Source: JADHLN01 sp965658435 (GTDB taxonomy: Bacteria > Pseudomonadota > Alphaproteobacteria > Rickettsiales > JABIRX01). From it: DNA of 39,484 nucleotides. The notes under the pieces were generated by a model. The model did no database searches, was not told the origin of the DNA, and saw only the letters and a program-made list of their open reading frames with translations. Shown piece after piece: positions 16,513 to 24,862 of the stretch. The stretch is from the NCBI GenBank assembly GCA_965658435.1, contig CBFHSE010000009.1, positions 1-39,484 of the forward strand. The letters run 5' to 3'. The position numbers were made by a program, and so were the translations under genes. Each line of letters begins with the position of its first letter. Position 1 is the first letter of the stretch.

Positions 16513-19362
16513 TTATTTTAAAGCTTTAGTAATTATAGCTTCTTGCTCTTTAACATGTACTGACATATATCCTGTTGCAGGGCTTGCAGCTTCTTCTCTC
16601 CCGACATATTGTAATTTACCATTAATGCCTGCTTTATTTAAGGTTTTTTCTAATTTCTTGCTAATAAAGCTCCAAGCACCCATATTTTCTGGTTCTTCTT
16701 GGCACCATATTATTTCAGCGTTATTATATTTCTTAAGTTCTTTTAATATTTCTGCTTCAGGATATGGGTATAATTCTTCTATTCTTGCAATAGCAATATC
16801 ATTTAAATTAGCTTTTTTACGAGCTTCATATAGATCATAGTAAATTTTTCCTGTGCAGAAAATTAATTTTTTAGCTTTTTCAGAAATATTTTGATCTGTT
16901 TCAGCTATTAATGGCTTGAAGCTTGTATTTTTATCCATATCAGCAATTGTTGAGGTTGCTAATTTATGACGAAGTAGAGATTTAGGACTCATAATTATTA
17001 GAGGTTTTCTGAAATCTCTATGAACTTGGCGACGTAAAATATGAAAGAAATTTGCAGGAGTTGTGATATTTGCAACTTGAATATTATCTTCAGCGCAAGC
17101 CTGTAAATATCTTTCTAATCTTGCTGAGCTATGTTCTGGACCTTGACCTTCATATCCATGCGGTAACAACATGGTAAGTCCACATAAACGCAACCATTTT
17201 GCCTCACCAGATGCTATAAATTGGTCAAAAATTATTTGTGCTCCATTAGAGAAGTCACCAAATTGTGCTTCCCATATGGTTAAGCTATGAGGGTTTGCTA
17301 AAGAATAGCCATATTCAAATCCTAATGCTGCATATTCTGATAAAACTGAATCTGTTGCTTTATATTTAGCTTTTTGATCTTTGGTTAAGTGATTAAGGGG
17401 GCAATATTCTTCTTCTGTTTTAATATCACGTAGGATTGAGTGACGATGAGAAAAAGTACCTCTTTTGGCATCTTGCCCAGTAATTCTAACCGGATAACCT
17501 TCTTCAAGTAGGGAGGCAAAAGCTAAAGACTCACCCAAAGCCCAGTCAATATGTGTTCCTTCTTTGAAAATTTGTTTTTTAACATCATATTGTTTAGCGA
17601 TTTTTGGATGGATGTTAAAATCTTCTGGATATGATAATAAATGATTTAATACTTCACTTAACCTTGCTTTATTTATACCAGTATTAGCTGGTTTTTGCTT
17701 TGATTTTTCTTTTGTAGTCATCCCACTCCATACATCATCAAAAGCGTGAGGTTTTTTTGCGATATATTTGTCTGAATCTTTGAAGGCTTGCTCTAAAATT
17801 TGATGACGCTCATTTTTTATTTTTTGAAAATCTTCTTTGGTGATTACTTTTCCATTAATTAATTGATCAGCATATTTTTCATCAAGAGATTGCATTGATT
17901 TAATAGATTGATACATTAATGGTTGTGTGTAATTGGGCTCATCACCTTCATTATGACCATATTTTCTGTAACAAATAACATCTATTATGATGTCTTTTCC
18001 AAATTTTTGGCGATATTCAAAAGCTATGTTACAAGCAAATAAAACTGACTCTACATCTTCACCATTTACATGAATAATTGGGCATTCAATAAATTTTGCT
18101 AAATCTGATGCATATCTTGTAGAGCGAGAATCTTGATAATTAGCGGTAAAGCCAATTTGATTGTTAATTATAAAATGAAGTGTACCGCCTATATAATTTC
18201 CATCTACATATGCCATATTTAAACATTCTGCTACTGAGCCTTGCCCCATGAAAGCTGCGTCTCCATGAATTAATACTGCTAGGTTGTTATTTCTGTTGCC
18301 ATCATGAAGTAAATCTTGTTTAGCTCTTACTTTACCTGCAACAACTGGATTAACTGCTTCTAAATGCGAAGGATTATATGCAAGTGAGATATGTAATTTA
18401 TGATCGTTGATTATTCTATCTGATGATGCTCCCATATGATATTTAACATCTCCAGTAGCGTTATAATGAGCAGGTATTGGAGAAGCTCCTTTAAATTCTG
18501 CTATCATTTGATCATATGGTTTATGGCAAATATTGGTTAAAACATTTAATCTGCCTCTATGAGCCATACCAAGCTCTAAATTATGGATCTTGCTATTTCC
18601 TGCAAGTTCAATTGTTTTCTCTAATGCTGGAATAATAACATCACCACCTTCAACTGAAAATCTTTTTGCTCCAGGAAATTTCTTATGTAATAATTGTTCA
18701 AATGAAGCAGCTCTATGTAAATGATTTAGAGCTTGCTTTTTTTCTTGGTCAGTAATTTCTTTTAGACCATTATTGTCATTTTCTATACGATTTCTCAGCC
18801 ATGATTTTTCTTCTATATTTGAGATATATTCAAATTCATAAGCTAGTTTTCTACAGTAAATATTATTTAATTTGTTAGTAATATCCTGAACTGATAAATT
18901 GCTGAAATTTGGCTCATATTCCATGGTGACTTTTTTATTTAAGTCATTAGTTTTTAAATCATGAAAATTATGAGACAAAATATTAACAATATTTGGCTTT
19001 GTTAAATTAAGTGGATCAAGTTTAGCTTGATAATGACCATAGCTTCTATATCTATTAATTAATCTAGCAGTTTTATATTCAAGATGACTTCCAGCAAGAG
19101 AAGGGTCTTTTTTTTCTTTAGTTACTAATTTTTTTTCAATTTCAGCTCCTAAGATATGAGCATCATTAACTTGCCAACTAGCTCCTTTATAATCGCTATC
19201 TAAAGAACCTAAATCATCTCCAACTTCGTTAAAAAAAACTCTCCAATTTTCAGATACAGATTCAGGGTCATTAAGAAATTTTTTATATAACTCCTGAATA
19301 AATAAACCATTCCCACTAAAAATTAAGGTAGAATCTTTCAAATATTGTTCCTTTTTTTTCAT
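16513..19362 (-). CDS. sucA: 2-oxoglutarate dehydrogenase E1 component
   Basis: A thiamine-diphosphate decarboxylase subunit of the TCA-cycle 2-oxoglutarate dehydrogenase complex. It has 949 residues, full length for the family. The N-terminal part has F-L-N-D-P-E-S-V-S-E-N-W and R-L-I-N-R-Y-R-S-Y-G-H. The cofactor region has H-G-D-A-A-F-M-G-Q-G-S-V-A-E and N-N-Q-I-G-F-T. The C-terminal transketolase-type part has R-I-T-G-Q-D-A-K-R-G-T-F-S-H-R-H and G-Y-E-G-Q-G-P-E-H-S-S-A-R. The succinyltransferase partner sucB, usually next to it, is not downstream here. A well-formed promoter lies 25 bp upstream of the start. Confidence 0.97.
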   Translation of the reverse strand: MKKKEQYLKDSTLIFSGNGLFIQELYKKFLNDPESVSENWRVFFNEVGDDLGSLDSDYKGASWQVNDAHILGAEIEKKLVTKEKKDPSLAGSHLEYKTARLINRYRSYGHYQAKLDPLNLTKPNIVNILSHNFHDLKTNDLNKKVTMEYEPNFSNLSVQDITNKLNNIYCRKLAYEFEYISNIEEKSWLRNRIENDNNGLKEITDQEKKQALNHLHRAASFEQLLHKKFPGAKRFSVEGGDVIIPALEKTIELAGNSKIHNLELGMAHRGRLNVLTNICHKPYDQMIAEFKGASPIPAHYNATGDVKYHMGASSDRIINDHKLHISLAYNPSHLEAVNPVVAGKVRAKQDLLHDGNRNNNLAVLIHGDAAFMGQGSVAECLNMAYVDGNYIGGTLHFIINNQIGFTANYQDSRSTRYASDLAKFIECPIIHVNGEDVESVLFACNIAFEYRQKFGKDIIIDVICYRKYGHNEGDEPNYTQPLMYQSIKSMQSLDEKYADQLINGKVITKEDFQKIKNERHQILEQAFKDSDKYIAKKPHAFDDVWSGMTTKEKSKQKPANTGINKARLSEVLNHLLSYPEDFNIHPKIAKQYDVKKQIFKEGTHIDWALGESLAFASLLEEGYPVRITGQDAKRGTFSHRHSILRDIKTEEEYCPLNHLTKDQKAKYKATDSVLSEYAALGFEYGYSLANPHSLTIWEAQFGDFSNGAQIIFDQFIASGEAKWLRLCGLTMLLPHGYEGQGPEHSSARLERYLQACAEDNIQVANITTPANFFHILRRQVHRDFRKPLIIMSPKSLLRHKLATSTIADMDKNTSFKPLIAETDQNISEKAKKLIFCTGKIYYDLYEARKKANLNDIAIARIEELYPYPEAEILKELKKYNNAEIIWCQEEPENMGAWSFISKKLEKTLNKAGINGKLQYVGREEAASPATGYMSVHVKEQEAIITKALK

Positions 19363-19386
19363 GCTAAAAATCTTAAAAATCGACGT

Positions 19387-19414
19387 ATAATAACATTAAT
19401 CTATTATATTGCAA
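19387..19414 (-). promoter_or_regulatory. Candidate promoter of sucA
   Basis: On the minus strand: TTGCAA, 16-bp spacer, TATTAT. The predicted start would give an untranslated leader of roughly 18 nt before the sucA ATG. The same TTGCAA-N16-TATTAT pair precedes ctpA. Confidence 0.5.
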
Positions 19415-19443
19415 GATTACCCCTTTAAACTTAATCTTTTTAT

Positions 19444-19879
19444 AGCTTTTTCTCATAATTTAGGCGCAAATAGCTTAACTATTTGCTTATAATTTCTAAT
19501 AAAAATCCCTTAAAAATCTTTAAGTTTTTGACTGTTTTGTCAGTTTCTTTTTAGAGCTTTTCTCATAATTTAGACGTAAATTTAACTATTTGCTTATAAT
19601 TTCTAATAAAAATCCCTTAAAAATCTTTAAGTTTTTGACTGTTTTGTCAGTTTCTTTTTAGAGATTTTTATGATAATTTGCTGAAAAAATAGCTTAACTA
19701 TTCGCTTGTAAATTCTAATAAAAATCCCTTAAAAATCTTTAAGTTTTGACTGTTTTATTAGTTTCTTTTTATAGCTTTTCTCATAATTTAGACGTAAATT
19801 TAACTATTTGCTTATAATTTCTAATAAAAATCCCTTAAAAATCTTTAAGTTTTTGACTGTTTTGTCTGGTTGTTTTTAC
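19444..19879. repeat. Four-copy tandem repeat (107-111 bp units) in the sucA-VOC intergenic region
   Basis: Units start at 19444, 19555, 19662 and 19773. Units 2 and 4 are identical over their first 94 bp. Units 1 and 3 share an extra ATAGCTTAACTATT dyad instead, so the arrangement is A-B-A'-B. Every unit carries the inverted repeat CTTAAA-AATC-TTTAAG; unit 3 loses one T just after it. Units 1 and 2 also carry TGAC-TGTTTT-GTCA followed by GTTTC and a T tract, which is terminator-like. No open frame spans it. The remaining bases of the 19363-20014 gap hold the sucA promoter and otherwise nothing I can identify. Confidence 0.9.
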
Positions 19880-20014
19880 TTTGGTAACAAATTTCTAAAA
19901 CTATAATATTTTAACTACATAAATATGCTATTAAATTTCTAACGTGAGTATGATTCGATCTTAATGATGGTAATTTGAGACTAGTTATTTATTGTTATCT
20001 CTAAATTGTTAAAA

Positions 20015-20434
20015 ATGATATTAAGACCATTCCATCTTGCTATACCAGTTAAAGATCTTGCTTCAACAAGAGAGTTTTATGGAAATATTTTGGGTTTAAA
20101 GGAAGGAAGGTCAGCAAAGAGGTGGATTGATTGGGATTTTTTTGGTCATCAAATAGCAACACATCTAGCAAGTGAAAAAATGTTTTTAATGGATAGTAAC
20201 TATGTTGATGGGCATGACATACCTGCAAGGCATTTTGGCTTAGTAATGGAGTGGAATCAATGGCATAAATTTAAAGAGGAGTTAATAGCTAAAAATATAG
20301 ATTTTACTATAGATCCTTATGTTAGATTTTTAGGGAAAATAGGAGAGCAGGCTACAATGTTTTTTAAGGATTTTAGTGGTAATGAGCTGGAATTTAAAAC
20401 ATTTAAAAATGAGAAAAAATTATTTTCTAAATAA
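20015..20434 (+). CDS. VOC-superfamily (glyoxalase/dioxygenase-like) protein
   Basis: A 139-residue single-domain vicinal-oxygen-chelate protein of the COG3565-like type. It begins with F-H-L-A-I-P-V-K-D-L-A-S-T-R-E-F-Y-G-N-I-L-G-L, the classic first beta-alpha-beta unit with a metal-type His. It continues with H-F-G-L-V-M and ends with F-F-K-D-F-S-G-N-E-L-E-F-K-T-F, with the terminal Glu ligand. Reaction and substrate are unknown. The ATG at 20015 is chosen over a TTG three codons earlier because the domain starts at once. It lies 49 bp upstream of nhaA and may share a transcript. Confidence 0.82.
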   Translation: MILRPFHLAIPVKDLASTREFYGNILGLKEGRSAKRWIDWDFFGHQIATHLASEKMFLMDSNYVDGHDIPARHFGLVMEWNQWHKFKEELIAKNIDFTIDPYVRFLGKIGEQATMFFKDFSGNELEFKTFKNEKKLFSK

Positions 20435-20483
20435 TAACATATTTAGTTTAAAATAATGTTGAATAAAAATAAAATTCGAGAAA

Positions 20484-21764
20484 ATGTTTGAGATTGATAA
20501 TGTTTTAACTATTATGTTTACGAAATTTAAAAATTATATGATTATGGTTATTGATTATTTGAGAGGTTCATTGATTAAATTCATGCGTTATCAAGCTTCA
20601 GGTGGGATTTTGCTTTTGATAATGACCTTACTTGCTATTATCTTTGCAAATAGCAATTTTAGCTACTTATATAGTGATTTTTTGCATAGTAAAGTTGGCT
20701 TCGTTTTTGGGAGTTATAATTTGAAAATGAGTGTGGAGCATTTTGTTAATGATGGCTTGATGGTAATTTTCTTTATGCTAGTTACCTTGGAAATAAAAAG
20801 AGAGGTTATTGAGGGTCAGCTTTCAACTAGAGATCAACAAATATTGCCGGTCATTGCCGCTCTTGGAGGAGTTATTGTGCCAGCTTTGATTTATGTTTTT
20901 TTAACTAATGGTTATGTAATAGGTGATGTATCCGCTACTAGGGGATGGGCAATTCCTGCTGCAACAGATATTGCTTTTGCTCTTGGTATTATGTCTTTAT
21001 TGGGTAAAAAAGTTCCTACATCATTAAAGGCTTTTTTAACTGCTTTAGCAATAATAGATGATTTAATTGCTATTTTAATTATTGCTTTCTTTTATAGTGG
21101 TAATTTAAATGTGGCTGTGTTATTGGCTGCTTTTATTGTGGTTATATTATTATTTTTATTGAATAAAAAGAAAGTAACTCACACAAGTCCATATTTGTTT
21201 TTAGGTTTTATATTATGGGTTTTAATATTGCAATCTGGTATTCATGCTACAATTGCAGGAGTTTTGGTAGCAATTTTTATACCTTTAAAAGCAAAGGATG
21301 AAAATGGTAATAGCCCATTAAGAGTTCTTGAGCATTCAGTTGCTCCATGGAGTGCTTTCTTGATTTTGCCAATTTTTGCATTTTGTAATGCAGGTGTTTC
21401 ATTATCTAGTTTTTCTTTTGATGTGTTATTTAAAAATCCTATTGCTCTTGGTATAATGCTTGGTTTATTTATAGGAAAACAAATTGGAGTTTTCCTTGTG
21501 GTATATATGGCAGTTAGAGCAAAAATTACTTCTAAGCCGAATAGCTCAAATTGGATGCAAATTTATGGTGTGTCTTTATTGTGCGGGATAGGATTTACTA
21601 TGAGCGTATTTATTGGTAATCTTGCTTTTCCAGCGGATTTTGGAATTACAAATGAAGTTAGGGCGGGTGTTTTATCTGGTTCATTAATTTCTTCGTTAGC
21701 AGGGTTTTTCTTGCTTTATTTCGCTGCTAAAAATGTTGAAGATTCTAAAAAAGGAGCTAAATAA
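20484..21764 (+). CDS. nhaA: Na+/H+ antiporter NhaA
   Basis: An inner-membrane antiporter exchanging sodium for protons. It has 426 residues and about 12 membrane segments. Family motifs are F-F-M-L-V-T-L-E-I-K-R-E, A-I-P-A-A-T-D-I-A-F-A-L-G and the ion-binding pair I-I-D-D-L (D192/D193, equivalent to E. coli D163/D164). The C-terminal part has C-G-I-G-F-T-M-S-V-F-I-G-N-L-A-F and G-S-L-I-S-S-L-A-G. The N-terminal 30 residues may be longer than needed; internal ATGs exist at residues 11, 19, 21 and 34. It overlaps the next gene by 32 bp. Confidence 0.95.
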   Translation: MFEIDNVLTIMFTKFKNYMIMVIDYLRGSLIKFMRYQASGGILLLIMTLLAIIFANSNFSYLYSDFLHSKVGFVFGSYNLKMSVEHFVNDGLMVIFFMLVTLEIKREVIEGQLSTRDQQILPVIAALGGVIVPALIYVFLTNGYVIGDVSATRGWAIPAATDIAFALGIMSLLGKKVPTSLKAFLTALAIIDDLIAILIIAFFYSGNLNVAVLLAAFIVVILLFLLNKKKVTHTSPYLFLGFILWVLILQSGIHATIAGVLVAIFIPLKAKDENGNSPLRVLEHSVAPWSAFLILPIFAFCNAGVSLSSFSFDVLFKNPIALGIMLGLFIGKQIGVFLVVYMAVRAKITSKPNSSNWMQIYGVSLLCGIGFTMSVFIGNLAFPADFGITNEVRAGVLSGSLISSLAGFFLLYFAAKNVEDSKKGAK

Positions 21765-22458
21765 ATTTAATATTCTGGAAGATTTTGAAGCTAGGCTTTT
21801 AAAGCATTTAGTTTCAATGCGCTCTGATTTTCTTCATCCGTTTATTGGTTTAAAATTAAGAGCATATAAAAGAAGTTTGGATTTTATAGAAGCCGAAATG
21901 CCAGATGCTATTATTTGTAATAATAGAAAAGAAATTTTTAACTTTGCTATAAGAAATATTGATACTAAAAAAGGTATAATTGCTGAGTTTGGTGTAAAAT
22001 CAGGTAAGACAATTAATGAGCTTGCTAACAAGCCGGCTTTAAAAAATAAGTTAATTTATGGTTTTGATTCATTTGAAGGATTGCCTGAAAATTGGAGTGG
22101 AACTAGAGCTAAAAAAGGTCAATTATCCAATAACGGAAAATTACCAAAAACTACAAAAAATGTTAGATTATATAAAGGTTGGTTTGCTGATATATTACCT
22201 GATTTTGTAGCAAAGTTAGAAGAAAATGCCATTTTATTGCATATTGATTGTGATTTATATAGCTCGACAATTACAATTTTGGAATCTTTTAAAAATAAAA
22301 TAATTCCCGGAACAGTAATTATATTTGATGAGTTTTTTAATTATCCTAATTGGGAAAATCATGAATATAAAGCATGGCAAGAATTTGTGAAAAAATATGA
22401 TATAAAATATAAATATTTAGCATATGCTCATACACAAGTAATAGTGCAAATAATTTAA
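21733..22458 (+). CDS. TylF/MycF-like SAM-dependent O-methyltransferase family protein
   Basis: A 241-residue class I methyltransferase-like protein. It has A-E-F-G-V-K-S-G-K-T-I-N-E-L as motif I, Y-G-F-D-S-F-E-G-L-P-E-N-W, then L-L-H-I-D-C-D-L-Y-S-S-T and I-F-D-E-F-F-N-Y-P-N-W, which carry the metal-binding acidic residues of the TylF (macrocin O-methyltransferase) family. The acceptor is unknown: homologues occur in glycan and antibiotic pathways, and none is nearby. The ATG lies 32 bp inside nhaA. AAGGAG at 21752-21757 lies after that ATG, so it cannot serve it, and initiation by coupling or from a later non-ATG codon is possible. The fold assignment is firm, the function is not. Confidence 0.8.
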   Translation: MLKILKKELNKFNILEDFEARLLKHLVSMRSDFLHPFIGLKLRAYKRSLDFIEAEMPDAIICNNRKEIFNFAIRNIDTKKGIIAEFGVKSGKTINELANKPALKNKLIYGFDSFEGLPENWSGTRAKKGQLSNNGKLPKTTKNVRLYKGWFADILPDFVAKLEENAILLHIDCDLYSSTITILESFKNKIIPGTVIIFDEFFNYPNWENHEYKAWQEFVKKYDIKYKYLAYAHTQVIVQII

Positions 22459-22477
22459 CTTGCTTATTTGAAGAATA

Positions 22478-22505
22478 TTGCAATTTTTAAGAATATTTAT
22501 ATTAT
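22478..22505 (+). promoter_or_regulatory. Candidate promoter of ctpA-ftsB
   Basis: TTGCAA, 16-bp spacer, TATTAT, ending about 35 bp before the ctpA ATG. It is the same box pair as on the minus strand upstream of sucA. Confidence 0.5.
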
Positions 22506-22540
22506 AAAGAGATATTTTGCGATTAAAAGGTTAATACCAT

Positions 22541-23848
22541 ATGTATAAAAAATTTACTAAATATTTTCTTACTGCAATTATTGTAGCTATAACAACTATT
22601 TCACTATCTTCATTCGCAGGTAGAAATAACTTTGCAAGTTTGTTGAATAACCCAGTTGAGCAAGATTATTTTCAGCTTTTTAAGAAAATTATAGAGATAA
22701 CTAAGCAAAATTATGTTGAGGAAGTAGAGGAAAAAGACTTATTTTATTCCGCTTTTGATGGTATGTTGAGGTCACTTGATCCTCATTCAGGTTTTTTAAA
22801 TAACGAGCATTTTAAGGAAATGCATGTACAAACTAGTGGTCAGTTTGGAGGTGTGGGTATCGAAATTACTATGTATAAAGGTTTTTTAAAAGTTGTTTCA
22901 CCAATTGATGATACTCCTGCACATAAAGCAGGTATTAAGCCATCTGATTATATTACAATGATTGATGGGGAAACAGTAAGAGATTTAAATATAAATCAAG
23001 CAGTACAAAAAATTAGAGGTCCTAAAGGTACAAAAGTTAAATTAACAATAGTAAGAGAAGGGATTAGTGAGCCTCTAGAATTTCATGTTGAAAGAGCAAT
23101 TATAAAAATTATTTCTGTAAAATCTAAAGTTTTAGCTGATGATGTTGCCTATTTTAGAGTTACTTCTTTTTCACAAAATACTACAGTAAGTTTAGAGTCT
23201 CAATTAAAGAAAATTTTATCAAAAGCTGAAAATAATTTACGTGGTATAGTTTTAGATCTTAGAAATAATCCAGGCGGATTATTAGATCAAGCAATTGGAG
23301 TAAGCGAATTATTTTTAGATGGTGGAGTGGTTGTTTCTACCAAAGGAAGAGCCCGTAACGCTGAAGAAGTTTTTAATGCAGCAAAAGGTGATATTGCTAA
23401 AGATATTCCTGTAGTTGTTCTTGTGAATCAAGGTTCTGCATCTGCATCTGAGATTGTGGCTGGTGCTTTGCAAGATCATAAGAGAGCGGTTATTTTGGGT
23501 AAAAATTCTTTTGGAAAAGGTTCGGTACAAACAGTTGTTCCTCTTGGTAATAATCTTGGTATGCGTTTAACTACCTCTAAATATTACACGCCAAAAGGTG
23601 TATCAATTCAAGCTAAAGGTATAACACCAGACGTTGAGATTTCGCAAAAAAACATAGAGATTGATGAAAATAATAATAAATATATGTCCGAATCTAATTT
23701 GCCAGGTCATTTAGAAACGCAAAATAATGATGGTAAAAATGATTCGAAAAAAACAAATCAAGTTGAATTAAATAAAATTTATAAAGAAGATTATCAATTA
23801 GCTAGAGCAATTGATTTGCTTCATGCTTTATCAGTTCTGAATAAATGA
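22541..23848 (+). CDS. ctpA: C-terminal processing peptidase, S41 family (CtpA)
   Basis: A periplasmic serine protease that trims envelope proteins near their C-termini. It has 435 residues. A signal peptide lies at about 1-26 (core FLTAIIVAITTISLSS, then FAG). The S41 N-terminal helical region has D-G-M-L-R-S-L-D-P-H-S-G-F. The PDZ domain is at about 100-175, with G-G-V-G-I-E-I and P-A-H-K-A-G-I-K-P-S-D-Y-I. The catalytic core has N-N-P-G-G-L-L-D-Q, nucleophile S301 in G-S-A-S-A-S-E-I and K326 in G-K-N-S-F-G-K-G-S-V-Q. A weak AAAGG precedes the ATG. The stop overlaps the ftsB start (ATGA), so the two are coupled. Confidence 0.95.
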   Translation: MYKKFTKYFLTAIIVAITTISLSSFAGRNNFASLLNNPVEQDYFQLFKKIIEITKQNYVEEVEEKDLFYSAFDGMLRSLDPHSGFLNNEHFKEMHVQTSGQFGGVGIEITMYKGFLKVVSPIDDTPAHKAGIKPSDYITMIDGETVRDLNINQAVQKIRGPKGTKVKLTIVREGISEPLEFHVERAIIKIISVKSKVLADDVAYFRVTSFSQNTTVSLESQLKKILSKAENNLRGIVLDLRNNPGGLLDQAIGVSELFLDGGVVVSTKGRARNAEEVFNAAKGDIAKDIPVVVLVNQGSASASEIVAGALQDHKRAVILGKNSFGKGSVQTVVPLGNNLGMRLTTSKYYTPKGVSIQAKGITPDVEISQKNIEIDENNNKYMSESNLPGHLETQNNDGKNDSKKTNQVELNKIYKEDYQLARAIDLLHALSVLNK

Positions 23849-24171
23849 TTTTTTTATTAAAAAAAAAGCCATATAAAGCTTCTATTTTATTATTTTTTTT
23901 ATCGCTAATTTTATCGGTTTATTTTGTTTTTCAGCTCTTTCATGGCGAATATAGCTATAAAAATTTGCAACATAAGTCAGATTTTTTAAATGATTTGATT
24001 TTAACATATGAAAAGAAGCAATTTTCAATTATGAATTATGAGGCAAAAATTAGATCTCTTAATCCTAATAATTTAGATCTTGATAGTCTTGAGGTGGAAA
24101 TGAGAGAAAAGTTGTTATTTACAAAGCCTAACGAAGTAATGTTGATAATTCCAGATGATCAGCTTGATTGA
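23845..24171 (+). CDS. ftsB: Septum formation initiator, FtsB/DivIC family
   Basis: A small bitopic divisome protein of 108 residues. It has a short cytoplasmic basic start, one membrane helix at about residues 12-32, then a periplasmic coiled coil (about 35-75). It closes with the family-typical acidic-to-hydrophobic tail L-E-V-E-M-R-E-K-L-L-F-T-K-P-N-E-V-M-L-I. It is fused to ctpA by ATGA overlap, and its last 44 bp overlap the convergent peptidase gene. In many alphaproteobacteria this gene precedes pdhA, which is absent here. The assignment is by topology and the R-E-K-L motif. Confidence 0.82.
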   Translation: MIFLLKKKPYKASILLFFLSLILSVYFVFQLFHGEYSYKNLQHKSDFLNDLILTYEKKQFSIMNYEAKIRSLNPNNLDLDSLEVEMREKLLFTKPNEVMLIIPDDQLD

Positions 24172-24862
24172 TAAGGAAATTATGTTCATTAAGCCATTTA
24201 TTTTCTGCTTTATAGTTGGGGCAATAATTTTTAACTAATTGCCAGAAATTTTTTGAATGATTCATTTCTATTAAATGACATAATTCATGGATAATTACGT
24301 AATCAATTACTGATTTTTTTGTGCAAATTAAGTTATAACTTAAATTGATAATTTTCTTGCTAGAACAGCTACCCCATTTTGAGATATTATTTTTTAAAAT
24401 TAGCTCTTTAGCTATTAAATTGGTGTTTTTGCTTAGATTTATGAATCTGTCATTTAAAAATTTTCTAGCTGAGTTTTTGATAAATTCATTAAATAGAAAT
24501 AGGGTTTTTTTTTCTTCTAAATTTTCTACATAATATAAAATTAGCTTCTCATCTTGAAAAGAAAAATAATTTTTGTCTGATTTTCTTGGAGTTATGGCAG
24601 TTTCTTTTCCAAAAATATAAGCATGATTTTTTTTTACTTTACTTTTATTAGATATTGATAGTTTTTTATCTAGCCAGGTTTTTTTATTTGCTAGAAAATT
24701 AATTATAAATTTTTCATCGATGTTTTTAGGTGCTAAAATTTCAATTTCATTTTTGCAATTTACTCTTACAGCAATAGATTTTTTACGCCCTGTGAAATAT
24801 AATTTAATATTATAATTTTCAAAAATAAAATTATGATAATTTAGCTTAGTTATTTTTGTCAT
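24128..24862 (-). CDS. YgjP-like metallopeptidase (DUF45/WHD-type zincin)
   Basis: A 244-residue zincin. Visible are the helix motif I-H-E-L-C-H (HExxH) followed by M-N-H-S-K-N-F-W with the third ligand His, and upstream K-W-G-S-C-S-S-K-K, all typical of the YgjP family. The N-terminal part I-A-V-R-V-N-C-K-N-E-I also fits. Substrate unknown. It overlaps the end of yejE by 17 bp, suggesting co-transcription with serA and yejE, and its 3' end overlaps ftsB by 44 bp on the other strand. The last 15 or so residues (INQADHLELSTLLR) lie beyond the usual family end and could result from loss of an earlier stop. Confidence 0.85.
   Translation of the reverse strand: MTKITKLNYHNFIFENYNIKLYFTGRKKSIAVRVNCKNEIEILAPKNIDEKFIINFLANKKTWLDKKLSISNKSKVKKNHAYIFGKETAITPRKSDKNYFSFQDEKLILYYVENLEEKKTLFLFNEFIKNSARKFLNDRFINLSKNTNLIAKELILKNNISKWGSCSSKKIINLSYNLICTKKSVIDYVIIHELCHLIEMNHSKNFWQLVKNYCPNYKAENKWLNEHNFLINQADHLELSTLLR

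Noticed and set aside
19600..19879. CRISPR array
   Set aside because: Units are 107-111 bp, similar along their whole length, without the short repeat/unique spacer alternation, and no cas genes are present.
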